Shown in pieces: positions 21,801 to 33,754 of a DNA stretch of 64,000 nt. The notes below the pieces were generated by a model. That model worked only from the letters and a program-made list of their open reading frames with translations. It was not told the DNA's origin and ran no database searches. This DNA is from Plantago elongata (Eukaryota; Streptophyta; Magnoliopsida; Lamiales; Plantaginaceae). The stretch spans positions 1 to 64,000 of the forward strand of contig JAYMSP010000175.1 of the NCBI GenBank assembly GCA_036897095.1. The letters run 5' to 3'. Both the position numbers and the translations under genes were made by a program. The first letter of the stretch is position 1, and every line of letters begins with the position of its first letter.

Positions 21801-24800
21801 GGTCTGTATCGAGCTCCCAAAACTTGCAATATATCACATAAAAGTGCTCATAGGAGAAGTACCTGCAGTAAATGACAAAAAGGCAAACAAGGCAAAAAAA
21901 CTTAAAAATTACAGTGTAACTTACCAAATTATGCAAAAAATTGATGAATTATGGGTAATACAATTAACAGCATCATGAAAAGCACAAAATTAAAAAATAA
22001 AAACAAAATCAAAAGCAACAGAAATAACCTCAGCACTTTGTTAATATCCTCCTCTTCATCTGCATGCTGCATGGCGGCAATAAGATTTGAACGTTTCAAC
22101 TCCCTGAGAGTCATACGGCCGTTACCCGATCTATTGACATAGAAATATATTCTGTATGTTACAGTTTCAGCTGGAGATAGCAACAAAAATAAACTGTTAC
22201 TATTTAAGTAGGTCCGGAAAATTAATTTTACTTCAAAAATGCAAAGACAGAAACCTCTTTAACAAACTTAATAGTTCCTTTTGATTAGCAAACCAGACAT
22301 GCAACAGCATATAAAGATGCAGAAGCATATAAAGATGCAAAAACAAGATCTTGGGGTTGAGTAAAACCATCAGAAGAAATTAAACACAGGAAAAGGAGAG
22401 TTCTTATGGATGTGTGGACACTGGGAAGCAGAAGCTCATCAATTAAAAGAAAACTACTTAAATATCCAGAAGAAATTAAAAGAGTGGTAGTATATTCATC
22501 GACAATAGAAGTCCTAAGAAAATCCTTCACACTCCATTGCCAAAAAGAAAGTGAAAGCAATGTTTTCTTCTGAGTTTTGACTGCCGTGAGTTAAGCGCCG
22601 TGATGTGAATAAATCCTAAGCAATCGTTGCATGGAGATTTGGAACCAACTAGTCTAAATCTATCAACGCACACCAATAAAATTGGTGATCCCCAAAGAGC
22701 ACGATCTCCTTTCAACTGGCTCTCTCGACGTATCAATTCCTCATCCAGTTTTCCTCCCCAAACAAAATTTTGCTTCTTTAAAAATAAAATCCCTCTTCCA
22801 CTCTAGTTTTCTTTAGTTGAGTATCTTTTATAGTTATATCACTCTTTTCTCAGTGCCAGTCTGTTTTTTGTTGTTTTATTCAGTGGTGTTGATTTGAATG
22901 CTTCATATTTTGTGACTAACTAAAAATGTAAACCTAAATGGTGAAAGAGAAATGTTGCATAACAAATAATTATGATTTGTATACTTAGGATATAATGTTA
23001 AGAATAACTATCTCTCCTGTGTCTTTAAAAGCATATGAACCTGCTATGAATTACTACTATCTGAAATTTTGTATAAATAAAAATATCTAAATCAGTTAAT
23101 TAAACAACACCAGAATTTTTTTCTCTTCAGTTTAATAGCTTTTCCATATTATAAATTTCACTATATCACCATCATGAGTGCAACGTTTTTAACAAAACTT
23201 TCTCTTAATAGGAGTAAACTTCACCGATGCCCTTCAGTTGTTCAGAAATCAGGATATACATGAACCTGCAGTAGGATCTCAGAGGGTATTATTGAAGTCA
23301 GGTGGATACGGAGTGAATGTGCAGAAGGCTGAGAGGAATGGAGAGTGAGGGTAGGAATAAAATTGGGAACTCTAATACCATTGCCATTATGTTGTATATA
23401 AATGCAGGGAATTAAAGGGAAAAAAAGTTCTGTGAAATTTATTTTATGCACATGAGCCAAAGAACCTTGAGACTGAGATATGACTTTACTCCGCGCAAGG
23501 CAATGGTAGTAACTAGTACATACTATCTATCCTAATTGTGAAACATGTATGGAATCAAAGGGACTGGGAACAGAGATACTTTTTATAACCATGAGAAAGA
23601 AATAATGTTCTTCACTTCAACAGAAAAAGAATCAAATGAGTAACTTAACTACTTTATATAATCAGGGATAAGGTATAACTGTATTTCATGGGTACAATAA
23701 AAAATGGCTATAATAACTGTGTATTACACTAATTCACTATCCATTAAAATGACATAGCATGCATATAAATGCCTATTATACAACCTTATGTAACAGTACA
23801 TTCAGATAACAGACGCAGAGCTATAAATTGCAAATGGAAAATTCTCTCAACTGCTTCAAGGAGCAATAAGACAGGTGCTACTACTGATTGTTGCAGGAAC
23901 AGATAAAATGTGAGCTCATCCGTTGTACCCACAACTATAGAATTAAATTCAATGCATTAAACAGAAAGTGCAAGCAAAAGAATAAAGTGCAACGACCAAA
24001 GATGAAGAAAAGTCATTCTGAACATACAATATCTTTCTTGGAATTCTGGCGTACTCTGTAGGAACTCCAATCCTGGATGAGACGCCAAAAGCTCCCGAAG
24101 CACAGGTTTGAAGTCATCCTTTTTTAAGAGAATAATATCGCTATTAGTGTTGTCAATATATGAAGTAGGATAACAACAAGCACTATAAAGTAAAACACTT
24201 CAAGACACCTGAGTCAAGAATCTGAGATCGGGTTGCTTCAAGATTGAGTAAATTTGCGTTGCAACATCTCTTGTTAGCATATTTCCATGGATCCAATAAT
24301 CAACAAATGCCTCCCTGTAACCAAATTGGTTTTAAGAAGTTCAAAAATATGAATAGAAAGTGACACTGATGAAAGCATAACGAATCAAACACACTAACTA
24401 GTAACTACATATCAAGAGAAAAGGATTGACAATGTAAATCTTCAAAAGATGTGGTAAATCAAATTTGTTGCACTGTGATTGGCTTGTGCAGACCACACAA
24501 CTACTAGTGTACCTGAAATTCAACTATTCACACAGCTATATCTTACTTGGTAGATAATAAGCATAAGTTCACTTCTAACTGCCAAAATAGACTGGGATAA
24601 TTTTAAAAAAGTTTACAGGCCATGTGCAGTGCTCAAATACTGGACTTGAGATTTTCAACCAAACAAAATGAGGGAGCTGTAGAGCTGAATAATGCTTTGA
24701 TTGTATATATCATGTTTATATGATGATCAATGCTTGCAGTTGATCGTATAGACTCTTATTCCAGGCTTCTATATGTCAATCTAAGAGTCCGCTCATACTT

Positions 24801-27366
24801 GGACAACGTAGCTACAGATTTGTTTCACTATGTGAATTCCTAATGCATATTGCTATGGTGTTACTAGAGTGAACACAATTTTGACCTGTTACTTGTCCAG
24901 GTAAGTTTCAGGAACCCTGAAACTTAGATTTGTTCATTGAATGTCTTTTGGCTTGTGACCAATTTTTCTCATACTTTCGGTTGAAGATTTTAAGCATGAT
25001 TCATGCATGCATTAAAGTCGTAATTAGAATGGCTATGTGTAAACGAAGTCCAGTAATAAGAAACTTATGAGCCCACTAGTGACAGGCAACATAAGCTATG
25101 AGACAGGCCAAGTAACTTGAAAGCTAAGATTACGTGACATTGCGACAGGCTACATAATTTTAAAGAATAGATTTTGCGCAAACCAGATCTCGAAAGCAAG
25201 TGTGTGTGTGCATTGTACACTTATGCAACATACTAAGCCAGATGATAGTTCAGTTCAGTTATGCTATGTCAAAAAGGTGCTAAAAGTTCACATATAATTC
25301 ACTAAGTTTTGCATTATTTTCATAAACCCAGCCAAAAATGTGCTAAAGTTCCCAACTAATTCAGTTAAGTTATGCAATGCTGAGTTTTCCATTAATTTAA
25401 TGTGCTGATTAAATGTAGAGAAAGGCCAACCAATGCAATCCCTTTTTTTTCCTTTGCGGGTTGACCCAAACCTGGGTTTCTTATGTGTTATAGGCAAAAT
25501 GATCTGCAAAGCCCAACTGGTGCCAAGCCGACCCTAAAAGGTTTCAAAACACAGCCCAGAAAAGGCTAAAATATTATGTGACTTCAATACATGGACTAAA
25601 ACTATTTCAAAGTTGTCAATCCAAGTTTTGACACTCTACGCCATGGATTAAAACTATTTCAGTTCCACATAAGCCAGGATTTAAAAGTGGAGCACTGTTG
25701 AATATCTTTTCAATCATTTTTCGAAAAAAAAAAATTGATTAGTATTTAAGGAAAAACCAGCAAGGTCAACCAGGTTCCCAATGGGTTTTAACAAAATAAT
25801 CCGGGAAGCCCTACTGGTACTGGTTGAACCAGGTTGTCAGCCCAGATTCCAAACCATAACACAAGCGTGAGTTATTTATACAGTGGAACTTTCAATACGA
25901 GATTTTACTTAGAATTCTTGTCGATCTATCTAAACTATAGATAGTATAGTTATTGATCCCGGATAGTATAAGGAGCGGCCGACCGCCCTACACCGGGAAC
26001 GCGGGAGCGGGATGACCGCTATTCAGAGCATTGCACATACTTGGCGTAAAAATTATATAGTACTCGTAGTATTCATAAGTATGCAAACAAATACCCAAAA
26101 TCCAATAAATTACTAATGACCAAAATTCATCATTTTTCATCACCAAAACCATCCAACAAATCCTCCACCTCAACATGACCTCTTCCATTTCTTGATTCGC
26201 CTGAGTCAGCATTTTACCCCAAAACCTCTTAGTTAACCTAAATTTGAATAGCGACCGCTCCAGCCGCTATTTAATACGAGTCTGCCCCTTAGCGCCAGGA
26301 TCAGCGCTATTGCGGCTGTAGCGGCCGCAATCGATAACTGATTGATACTACCCCATGTATTAAAGACTTCACTAGGTGTGTATTGTGTAATGGGCACACT
26401 GCAAATTAGCTAACCCGAGCTCCACTAATTGAATGCACATGTAGTATAATAGAATTATGCCCATCTCGTAGCTAATATGCCTTCCCGTCGCTTTACTCAC
26501 CTTTGAACATAGCTAACCATCAAAACAATGTAATCTCAAAATGTAAAAGGAATAACGTACTCAAAGTTGATACCAAGTTGCCAACAACTAGTGTGGATGC
26601 TTCTAACTACTATCTAGGCAGAGAACTAGAAGCAAAATGATTACCTGGTCACAATTCCAGTACCACCAGCATCAATCTTTCTAAAAAGTGCAGTAGAGAA
26701 GAATGATGGGAGCTTGCAAATCTCCTTTGTTACCGGTTTAAATTCTGAAATCATGTGATTAAACGGTCAGTACTTGTGCAACATTCGGAGTAACCATCAT
26801 ACATCCAGTAACAAGTTCGAGATGCATTAGTAAAGTAACAAGTCAGAGAAACTTCTACATAGCATGCAACAAGCCTCACCATTAACTTGGAGTCCATCTG
26901 TGTGACCATAAAAGAATTGGTTGATTCTAAATAAGCAACGCTCTTTCAGTTCATTAGGCGGTGGGCGTCCATTTTGGAAATAAAACTGCAGTTGTTACAA
27001 AATATCATCATGATACTGATATTTCTCAGAAAACAGCAGTTTGAATACACCTACACTTTTCACTCAACCCAAAAGACCAACTAATTTAATTATAGGCGGC
27101 AAGAGAAAGAAAAAACCAATGTGAACCTGAGGGATAAACTCCTTCACTGGCTCGTTCACTAATTTCAGAGGAGATCCTAGAGATGATAGGCCTGACCGTT
27201 GTTTCATGAACCGAGGTGAACCTGATGAGCTTCTGGGTGAAAGTGGAGGCGTACTGCCCGCAGGAAACATTGAAGGCAGTGAATTGATTGCTGTTGCATT
27301 TGAAGTGGATGTCCCAGAGCCAAGCAAAGGACAACCACCTTTAGAATTATTAAGCAAGGTTTTTAC
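18883..27366 (-). CDS. PP2A regulatory subunit B''-type (5' exon not found)
   Basis: Calcium-binding regulatory subunit that targets the PP2A catalytic/scaffold dimer. Eleven exons with GT-AG borders join in frame (489 codons): 27,366-27,127; 26,985-26,880; 26,744-26,645; 24,314-24,209; 24,118-24,028; 22,170-22,029; 21,862-21,715; 21,596-21,487; 20,419-20,263; 19,229-19,104; 19,023-18,883 (stop included). The first of these is Ser/Pro-rich ([16 protein letters not shown]), followed by the family-typical [15 protein letters not shown], then [17 protein letters not shown]-hand-like [13 protein letters not shown], a [13 protein letters not shown] segment, and a canonical EF-hand loop [12 protein letters not shown]. 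It ends with the conserved [11 protein letters not shown] block. Known plant proteins of this type have about 50 further N-terminal residues on a separate exon; I could not find it up to 33.7 kb, so the annotated start is not the true initiator. Confidence 0.92.
25970..26345. repeat. GC-rich insertion in phosphatase-subunit intron
   Basis: Inside the 2.3-kb intron (24,315-26,644) lies a block with repeated AGCGGCCG, GACCGCTATT, AATAGCGACCGCT and GCGGCTGTAGCGGCCGC motifs, partly inverted relative to each other. It contrasts sharply with the AT-rich surroundings. The AGTTATTGAT on the left and ATCGATAACT on the right hint at inverted ends. Probably a small DNA-transposon derivative; the boundaries are uncertain. 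Confidence 0.5.
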
Positions 27367-30300
27367 CTGTCAGACACAGTTGAATATAAGTTTTCAGCAT
27401 TTCAACTCCAAAATCATGATCAATACATTGGAGGAGATTCCAACAAATAACTCGCATATATATTTACAGCTGCAAACTTCAAGAACCTATAAAACTATAT
27501 ATTTCCGTAATGTAACAGAAGACTAACATGGATAAATTAATCATTCACAAATCATAGCTAGCAATGGAATAGCAAATGGATTCCAATTAAAGATAAATTG
27601 AGAAGAATAAAGATCAGTTATTGGGAGAAACATTAGATGGGCTAAAGATATGAGAGAGAATTAGAACAATATGCCCGGAAAAGAACTATGGAGAGCAAAA
27701 GCTCAATTATCAACAAAAATAATAAACATAAGCCTTGAAGCAATACTTATACACAAGGTTATTTAAGTAAATCAGGGGAGCGTAACAAACGAGCATCTAC
27801 CTTCTACAATTGTAACATAAACAGAATGCTACCATGTCATATGTCGAGATAAACATAGTTGACTGAATGATACTGCTAACATTCTTTCATAAATTGTAAC
27901 TCTGCATATCCATATTGAATTATTTTTAAGAAATACCCAAGAGAATCCATCATCTATGAGAACCAATGTCAAGTTATCAAAACCAAGAGTTTAAGTAATC
28001 AGTACCAAGAGACTAAGATGTATAAAAAATAAACTCCACACCAGGTCTAGCCTTCAACAGGATTGATTGGGGGGGGGGGGGAGGTGTTTAAAGGTGAGAT
28101 AGTGATTGTACAAGTTGTTAAAATGAGATAGTAATCGTTAAGATTTAATTTTAACTGTTGATTTTATGTACAGTTATTCCTATGTATAACAACTCAAAAA
28201 TAGTCGTACTAATTAATTTACCAATCTACCCATTATATAACTTTAACATAATAATCAACCTCAATATAAAAATTAAGAGTTCAAAACCAATCCACCATCA
28301 CAATAGTTCCTGTTTATAATTCTCAGTTTCTCACGCATGGAATATCCAGTTTCATACTTTATCTGAAAAACTTATCACGTCACCAATCTTCTTCTTTGGC
28401 TAGTCTCTGACCATTCTTGTTTTAAGGAGGGATTCAATCATTCCTTCAAATTTTCCAACCCAATTGAAGAACTCTAATTCCCAATGATAGAACTCTAATT
28501 TCCAAATTCAAGAACTCTAACTACTCAATCACAAGATTCTAATTGCTATAATCCCATCTTTCAGTATTGTCCCAGAAATATTCGATCACAAGATTCCAAT
28601 TTCTTCTGTCGGCCTCGTCTTTTTTCATTCTTCTTGAACGTATTCATCAAACCTGTAACTGGCATTGATTTCCCTTCCAAATCTCTAAATATAATTTAGA
28701 CAAACAAGAACCTCTGCAATTGTTGTTTTTGTCTTTTTCTAGATGGCAAAGAGAAGTGTTTGGACTGAAAGGACATTTGATTTAGAGACCAAGATCTGGT
28801 GCTCGAAGGTCGTATCATCTTTTCTTCTGCCAGACATTTTCTTAGGACGGATTTTTTATTGACAACATTCTCCGACGATTTTTGCGGAGGTCCGGTGGAG
28901 GTTGCTATAAATATTAATTTATATTTTAATAAAAAGATGTAATGGGAGATAAATATATATTTCAAACATAATTATAAAATAATTACTCAAATGTTTTAGT
29001 ATTTATATTATATTTTATAAATGTAATTTTGAAACAAGTAGTTAAAGGGTATATTTGATAAACACTTTAGTGTACAACTACTGTCTCTATTTAACTATGT
29101 ACGATTCATATATAACCGTAGAAAAATTCAAATTTATTTCGTTTGTTTATGTTGCGTAACGGGTGTTTGATTATTTCCGGCCTTTGTTTCCTAATTAAAG
29201 AATGTTGTTAATGCTTAAATTCAAATACATATATATACTAAAAGACTCTATGCTAGAAGAAGTTAAATCTTACGTGGCAAAATTTATACCTCATTCAATC
29301 ATCCCAACAAAATTATATGAAACTAATTTTCATATAGTTAAAATAACATGATGTCTAAACTGATTCAGGTTATATTTTCGTTATTTTAAGCAGTTCCTAA
29401 TTATCAACAATATTTGTTCATATTCAAATCCACCACCCAAATTAAGTCAACATATATGATCGAGCAATAGAATCAATTTCAGTTACTAAAAGAGTGGATA
29501 TCTAGACTTAGTAAATTTTATATTATCTTTATTATTAATTAGTTCCTAATAATTTGTAATATCTAAACTGAATCACGGAGTGTATTATTTTATTGTTGGG
29601 TGATATACAACTATAAATATTACTATTTATTAGATAGCAGGATTAACAATCACTTTCCAGATTACTAATTTTTCATTGAAGACGTTGTCGTTGTTCGAAA
29701 CTGCAATAAGAAACAAACAAAAGACAGTAGTAGTAAGAAGTCCGAAGTAAATTTTCGATCTCGATTTTTCTTTTTTCTTTTTGGTTGTTACCTGGATTGT
29801 TCTAAATTTTAATTTAGATTTTTCTTCTTTTGGAATATTTGTTGAGGAAGGATTATCCCTCTTATCATAATGCATGTATTCGAACCCGTACTGAAGCTGG
29901 TGTAGTAAAGATTTCCCTGCTTCCAAATGCATATTAATTATTTCAATCGAGTTTGAGTTATAATTTCAAGTTTTGTTCCAATTTGTAATTGTAATTGTCG
30001 ATTTTATAATTATTTTTGAATGTGCAGAATTGATGTTCGGAAATTGAATGTGCAGAATTGATGTTCGGAAATTAACATGAATTTTATAATTATTTTTACA
30101 GGGTATTATGTATGAATGTATCATTTGGTAAATATTCTTGATAGGGAAATAATTGAAATTTTGTATGTTTTTTGGAGCATATAGCAATGTGAAGTTTCCA
30201 GAGGTGGGTGATATACTAGGACTGAAGATGTATGTAATCCATGGACGTTTTAAATGAGCACTCAGTCAATAATCAGAATATTGCTTGGATCAATAGAAGA

Positions 30301-31536
30301 GATGGTAACAATTGTTGAGGAAGTTAATGGAATTTGTCGAAAATGGCATTTTAGTTATATGGGAATATGTTAGTAGAAAAAGCTTAAATTTGTACAACTT
30401 TTAAATTCCATGTTAAATTTCTTGCATGTTCTATATATTTTTGCATGACCAATGAATATAAAATCTCTCCAGGCTTCTAATAAATTCAATTACTTTGTGT
30501 TTTCCTTTCTAATTTCTATAAGTTCCTTTACAAGATTATTATATTATTATATTCATGCACTCAATTCAGAATAACATATATTAAATAGAGTAGAAAAAAA
30601 AATCCACTAAATTTATCAGAAAATAAGATTGTAATAAATGTTTTAAAAAATGAAGAAACTTAAGCTTGAGACGGATAAGTATAATAAATAGTCAAATGTT
30701 ATTTTCTTTTACACTGAAAAGTGTAGTTTTCATTTTTTTTAATGTATAAAGTTCCACGAGATCTCTAAAAGTGAAGAATATATGAAATTATTGGATGTAA
30801 TGGATATTATTAAACAAATCAATAAGGACTTTAGTGATACATAATACAAATGAAAATTATTATGTTATGCAACATATTCTAAAAATTGTTAAGAGTTTAT
30901 TCTATTTGTATGTGTGTCAATCAGAACTTATATGTTATCACTTCTAATTAAAGAGGCAAATAGTTACATCAAATTGTTTGGTCATAAAATAGTTCCAACT
31001 TCCTCATCCATGCTAAAATTGGGTGCATAAAATTGAATGTGCCAAAGTTCACCAAAGATAAAAAAATAAACTAAAAACAATTAAAATCATGAATTAAACT
31101 AAGAATTTCATCTAAATAAGCTCGATCAATCGAAAGATAAGGGGAAGAGTCTTGCAAGTTACAAATAAAGTTACTGCAATCTTCTTTCAAAACCACCCAT
31201 CTAACCTGGAGTCCTTTTGCCGATTAATATGTGTCTGTGATAGAGAGTAAATAATATATAATGTAATGTGATTCAATATCTTTATACCTTAGACGCTTAA
31301 TTATGATAATAGATGCGAGTCAGTTTGAAAATGTAAATCACAATGTTAAAAGGATCGAGAAGTGAAGAAGCAGAATCAAACAATATAAAAATTGAATGAA
31401 ATTGATAGAGCATAATAATAAACGTATGCCCACAACATCAACATTTTATAAGATTCAACCGCAAATTTTTTCGATTAATTTAGTAAGAACAAAGTTTTTT
31501 TTTTTGCATCAAGGGTAGGGGAGAGGGAGTTTGCAG
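27367..31536. other. intergenic or 5' part of phosphatase gene; small repeats
   Basis: This 4-kb stretch should contain the missing first exon and promoter of the minus-strand phosphatase-subunit gene, but no matching coding piece was seen. It holds a run of 13 G at 28,069-28,081, imperfect repeats of AGAACTCTAATT (about 28,466-28,560), and a minus-strand 100-codon frame at 29,630-29,932 with a hydrophobic segment and no recognised domain. The rest is AT-rich spacer. Confidence 0.45.
30018..30073. repeat. 28-bp perfect tandem duplication
   Basis: The unit beginning GAATGTGCAGAATTGATG is repeated twice without mismatch (30,018-30,045 and 30,046-30,073). The word ATTTTATAATTATTTTT occurs on both sides. 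Confidence 0.9.
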
Positions 31537-32120
31537 ATACTCTATGGGCAGGGAAACTATCTTTGATCTTTCCTGCACTTTCTTGATCCATAATGGACCT
31601 GGGAATTTGATACTCTCTAGGTGGGAAAACTCTCTTCGATCTTCTTTCTACTTTCTTGATCTCCATAACGAGCCCGACGTTGGGACAACTAATAGATACT
31701 CTCTAGGCGGAGAAACTCTCTTCGATCTTTTATCTAATTTCTTAATGTCTATTACAAGCCCGACACATGGTGGGATTAGGTGGGGGGGGGTGTTGAGTCA
31801 ACTGATACTCTCTACAATATGTCTTCGTTCTTCTTTGTACTTTCTTGATCTTTATGACGGACCGAGAGGTGGGAACTGACATATACTCTCTAAGCGAGAA
31901 AACTCTCTTCGATCTTCTCTCTACTTTCTTGATCTCCATAAAGAGCCTGCATGGGGGGAGGATAGCAGATACACTATAAGCGGGGAAACTGTCTTCGATC
32001 TTCTTTTGTACTTTATTGATCTTCATGACTGGCGGGCCATACAGATACTATATAAGCGGGAAAACTCTCTTTTATCTTCTCTCTACTTTCTTCATCCATA
32101 AAGGGCCCCAGGAAGGGGTT
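31537..32120. repeat. minisatellite, seven diverged copies of about 75-105 bp
   Basis: Seven head-to-tail units each begin near GATACTCTCTA and contain GAAACTCTCTTCGATCTTCT, then CTACTTTCTTGATCTCCAT, then a variable GC-rich tail. Unit starts fall near 31,537; 31,609; 31,694; 31,802; 31,880; 31,966; 32,043. Copies differ in length mainly in the tail. Both strands give open frames by virtue of the repeat, but no protein resemblance was recognised. Confidence 0.85.
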
Positions 32121-32341
32121 GTGGAAAAATAAATAAATCAAAAGTAGCATTTGAAATCATGTTTGTAGAATAATATTTTTTTATGTATTTGGTGGGGTGA
32201 CGCATACCACTACGGGGTTGTTTTGAATCGGGGGTTGGTAAAGACAACAATAACATGTGAAATTATGTTTGTATACTACTCTTAACTTTTCATTTTTGGC
32301 GTCTCGTTAGAAACTTCCCAGTCTATAAATGATAAAATTTA
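32121..32341. other. short intergenic spacer
   Basis: Spacer between the minisatellite and the Stowaway-like MITE. No gene seen. Confidence 0.45.
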
Positions 32342-32615
32342 CTCCCTCCGTTCTATTAATAACTTCCTAACTTCCTTTTTGAAGTTACGTTACAAACTTC
32401 CTAACATAAAAAATGAAAAATTTTATGTCCACTGACTAATTCTTTATTATTTCTCTTTCCTACTTTATTACCAATTTATTCAATCTCTCTTACTTTATCA
32501 CCCACTTACACCAATTTTAACAATATAATAAATCTTACAAACTATTTATTTATTCCAAGTTTCTTAATTGAAGAGAAAGTAAGAGCCTAGGAAGCTCTTA
32601 AAAGATCGGAAGGAG
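32342..32615. mobile_element. Stowaway-like MITE
   Basis: The 274-bp AT-rich element starts CTCCCTCCGTTC and ends in the inverted GATCGGAAGGAG, with the TA dinucleotide directly outside both ends (32,340-32,341 and 32,616-32,617). This is the standard Tc1/mariner-derived Stowaway architecture of plants. Inner copies of AACTTCCTAAC extend the terminal match to about 30 bp with mismatches. Confidence 0.85.
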
Positions 32616-33754
32616 TAATTCACTACCTAATTCCTTTTTATATCTATTCCTACATCATCATCATCATTTTATTCAATCTCTCACTTACAACTTTATCAAT
32701 ATAATACTCCACATAAATTAATAAAATATGACTTTGTCTTAATTTGAGATAAAGTAAATGGGTATGAAGTTTGTAAAAGACAAGTGTGTGGGTGGGTGAC
32801 CACATTCCATATGGAGTTGTTGGGAAGAAACCTATTGATCTGTGTGTATAGTATTATAATTTTTTTTGTTCGATTTGTGATGGATATCATTATTTTAAAT
32901 AAAACATGTACATGTTACTAATTAATAGGTCGGGTATACTGCGATCATACTCTCTATACTTAACAAGTTAACACAAACAAACGCTGAATGATATTATATT
33001 TGGGGAAGAAGTACTACGAACCTACCTTATCACCAACGTTGTTCACATAACTACTTTATTTCTCGGATTAGTACTAGTATTTGAATAAGGAATGCTTATT
33101 CCATTTTGTCAAAGTATCACAAAATCGAAGATTCAAGACAGCAACTAGTACGAAACAAGCCAACAACGTGCGTGGTTGCCAAGCCTGTGTCTGTGTGTTG
33201 TCCAAATCCCACGTCAAACCTCCACTTAGCTCTAAACCAATTCAAACTCTAATTTACAAATCTCAACCGAGGGTAGGTGATTGTATGAAATTAAACTTAA
33301 CTAAAGTATATAAATAAATTATAATAAAACATAGTTAAAATGAAAGAAACGAAATTAAACTGAACTGAAATTTATTAAGTTGTATAAAATTAATTTAACT
33401 AAAGTATATAAAATAAATTATAACTAAATATAGCTAAAATGAACGAAACGAAATTAAACTAAACTGAATTGATTTTCAGTTAACAAAACCATACATTAAA
33501 TCTTATACTTATTGCACTTCACCAAATTAATGTAAATTCAAATTAAGTTAGAGTTTAAAATTTGATAAATAGTGAATAAATAAAAAGTTGAGGTCTAAAT
33601 TTGTATTAAAATTAAATACGAAACTCTTATAAAACTCGCTCAAGTTCGGAACCAAATAATCCCGACTCCCGGTTACTCTTCTTCTCCATACCTCTCCCAG
33701 AAGCAATCAAAAAATCATCATCATCACACCACTCACAAAATCCCCAAATCAACC
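32616..33754. other. upstream region of the ATG18a-like gene
   Basis: No gene. Two diverged tandem copies (about 33,290-33,372 and 33,390-33,473) share AACTAAAGTATATAAA, AAATGAA and ACGAAACGAAATTAAACT. Similar AACTGAACTGAA words recur at 42,411-42,552 and 49,735-50,075. The promoter of the ATG18a-like gene must lie in the last few hundred bases; no clear TATA box was chosen. Confidence 0.5.

Noticed and set aside
28696-28965. Missing first exon of the phosphatase-subunit gene
   Set aside because: The minus-strand frame has no resemblance to the conserved N-terminus and no suitable donor in phase.
29630-29932. Small membrane-protein gene
   Set aside because: One hydrophobic segment in a Lys-rich frame, but no family resemblance and no supporting splice or promoter context.
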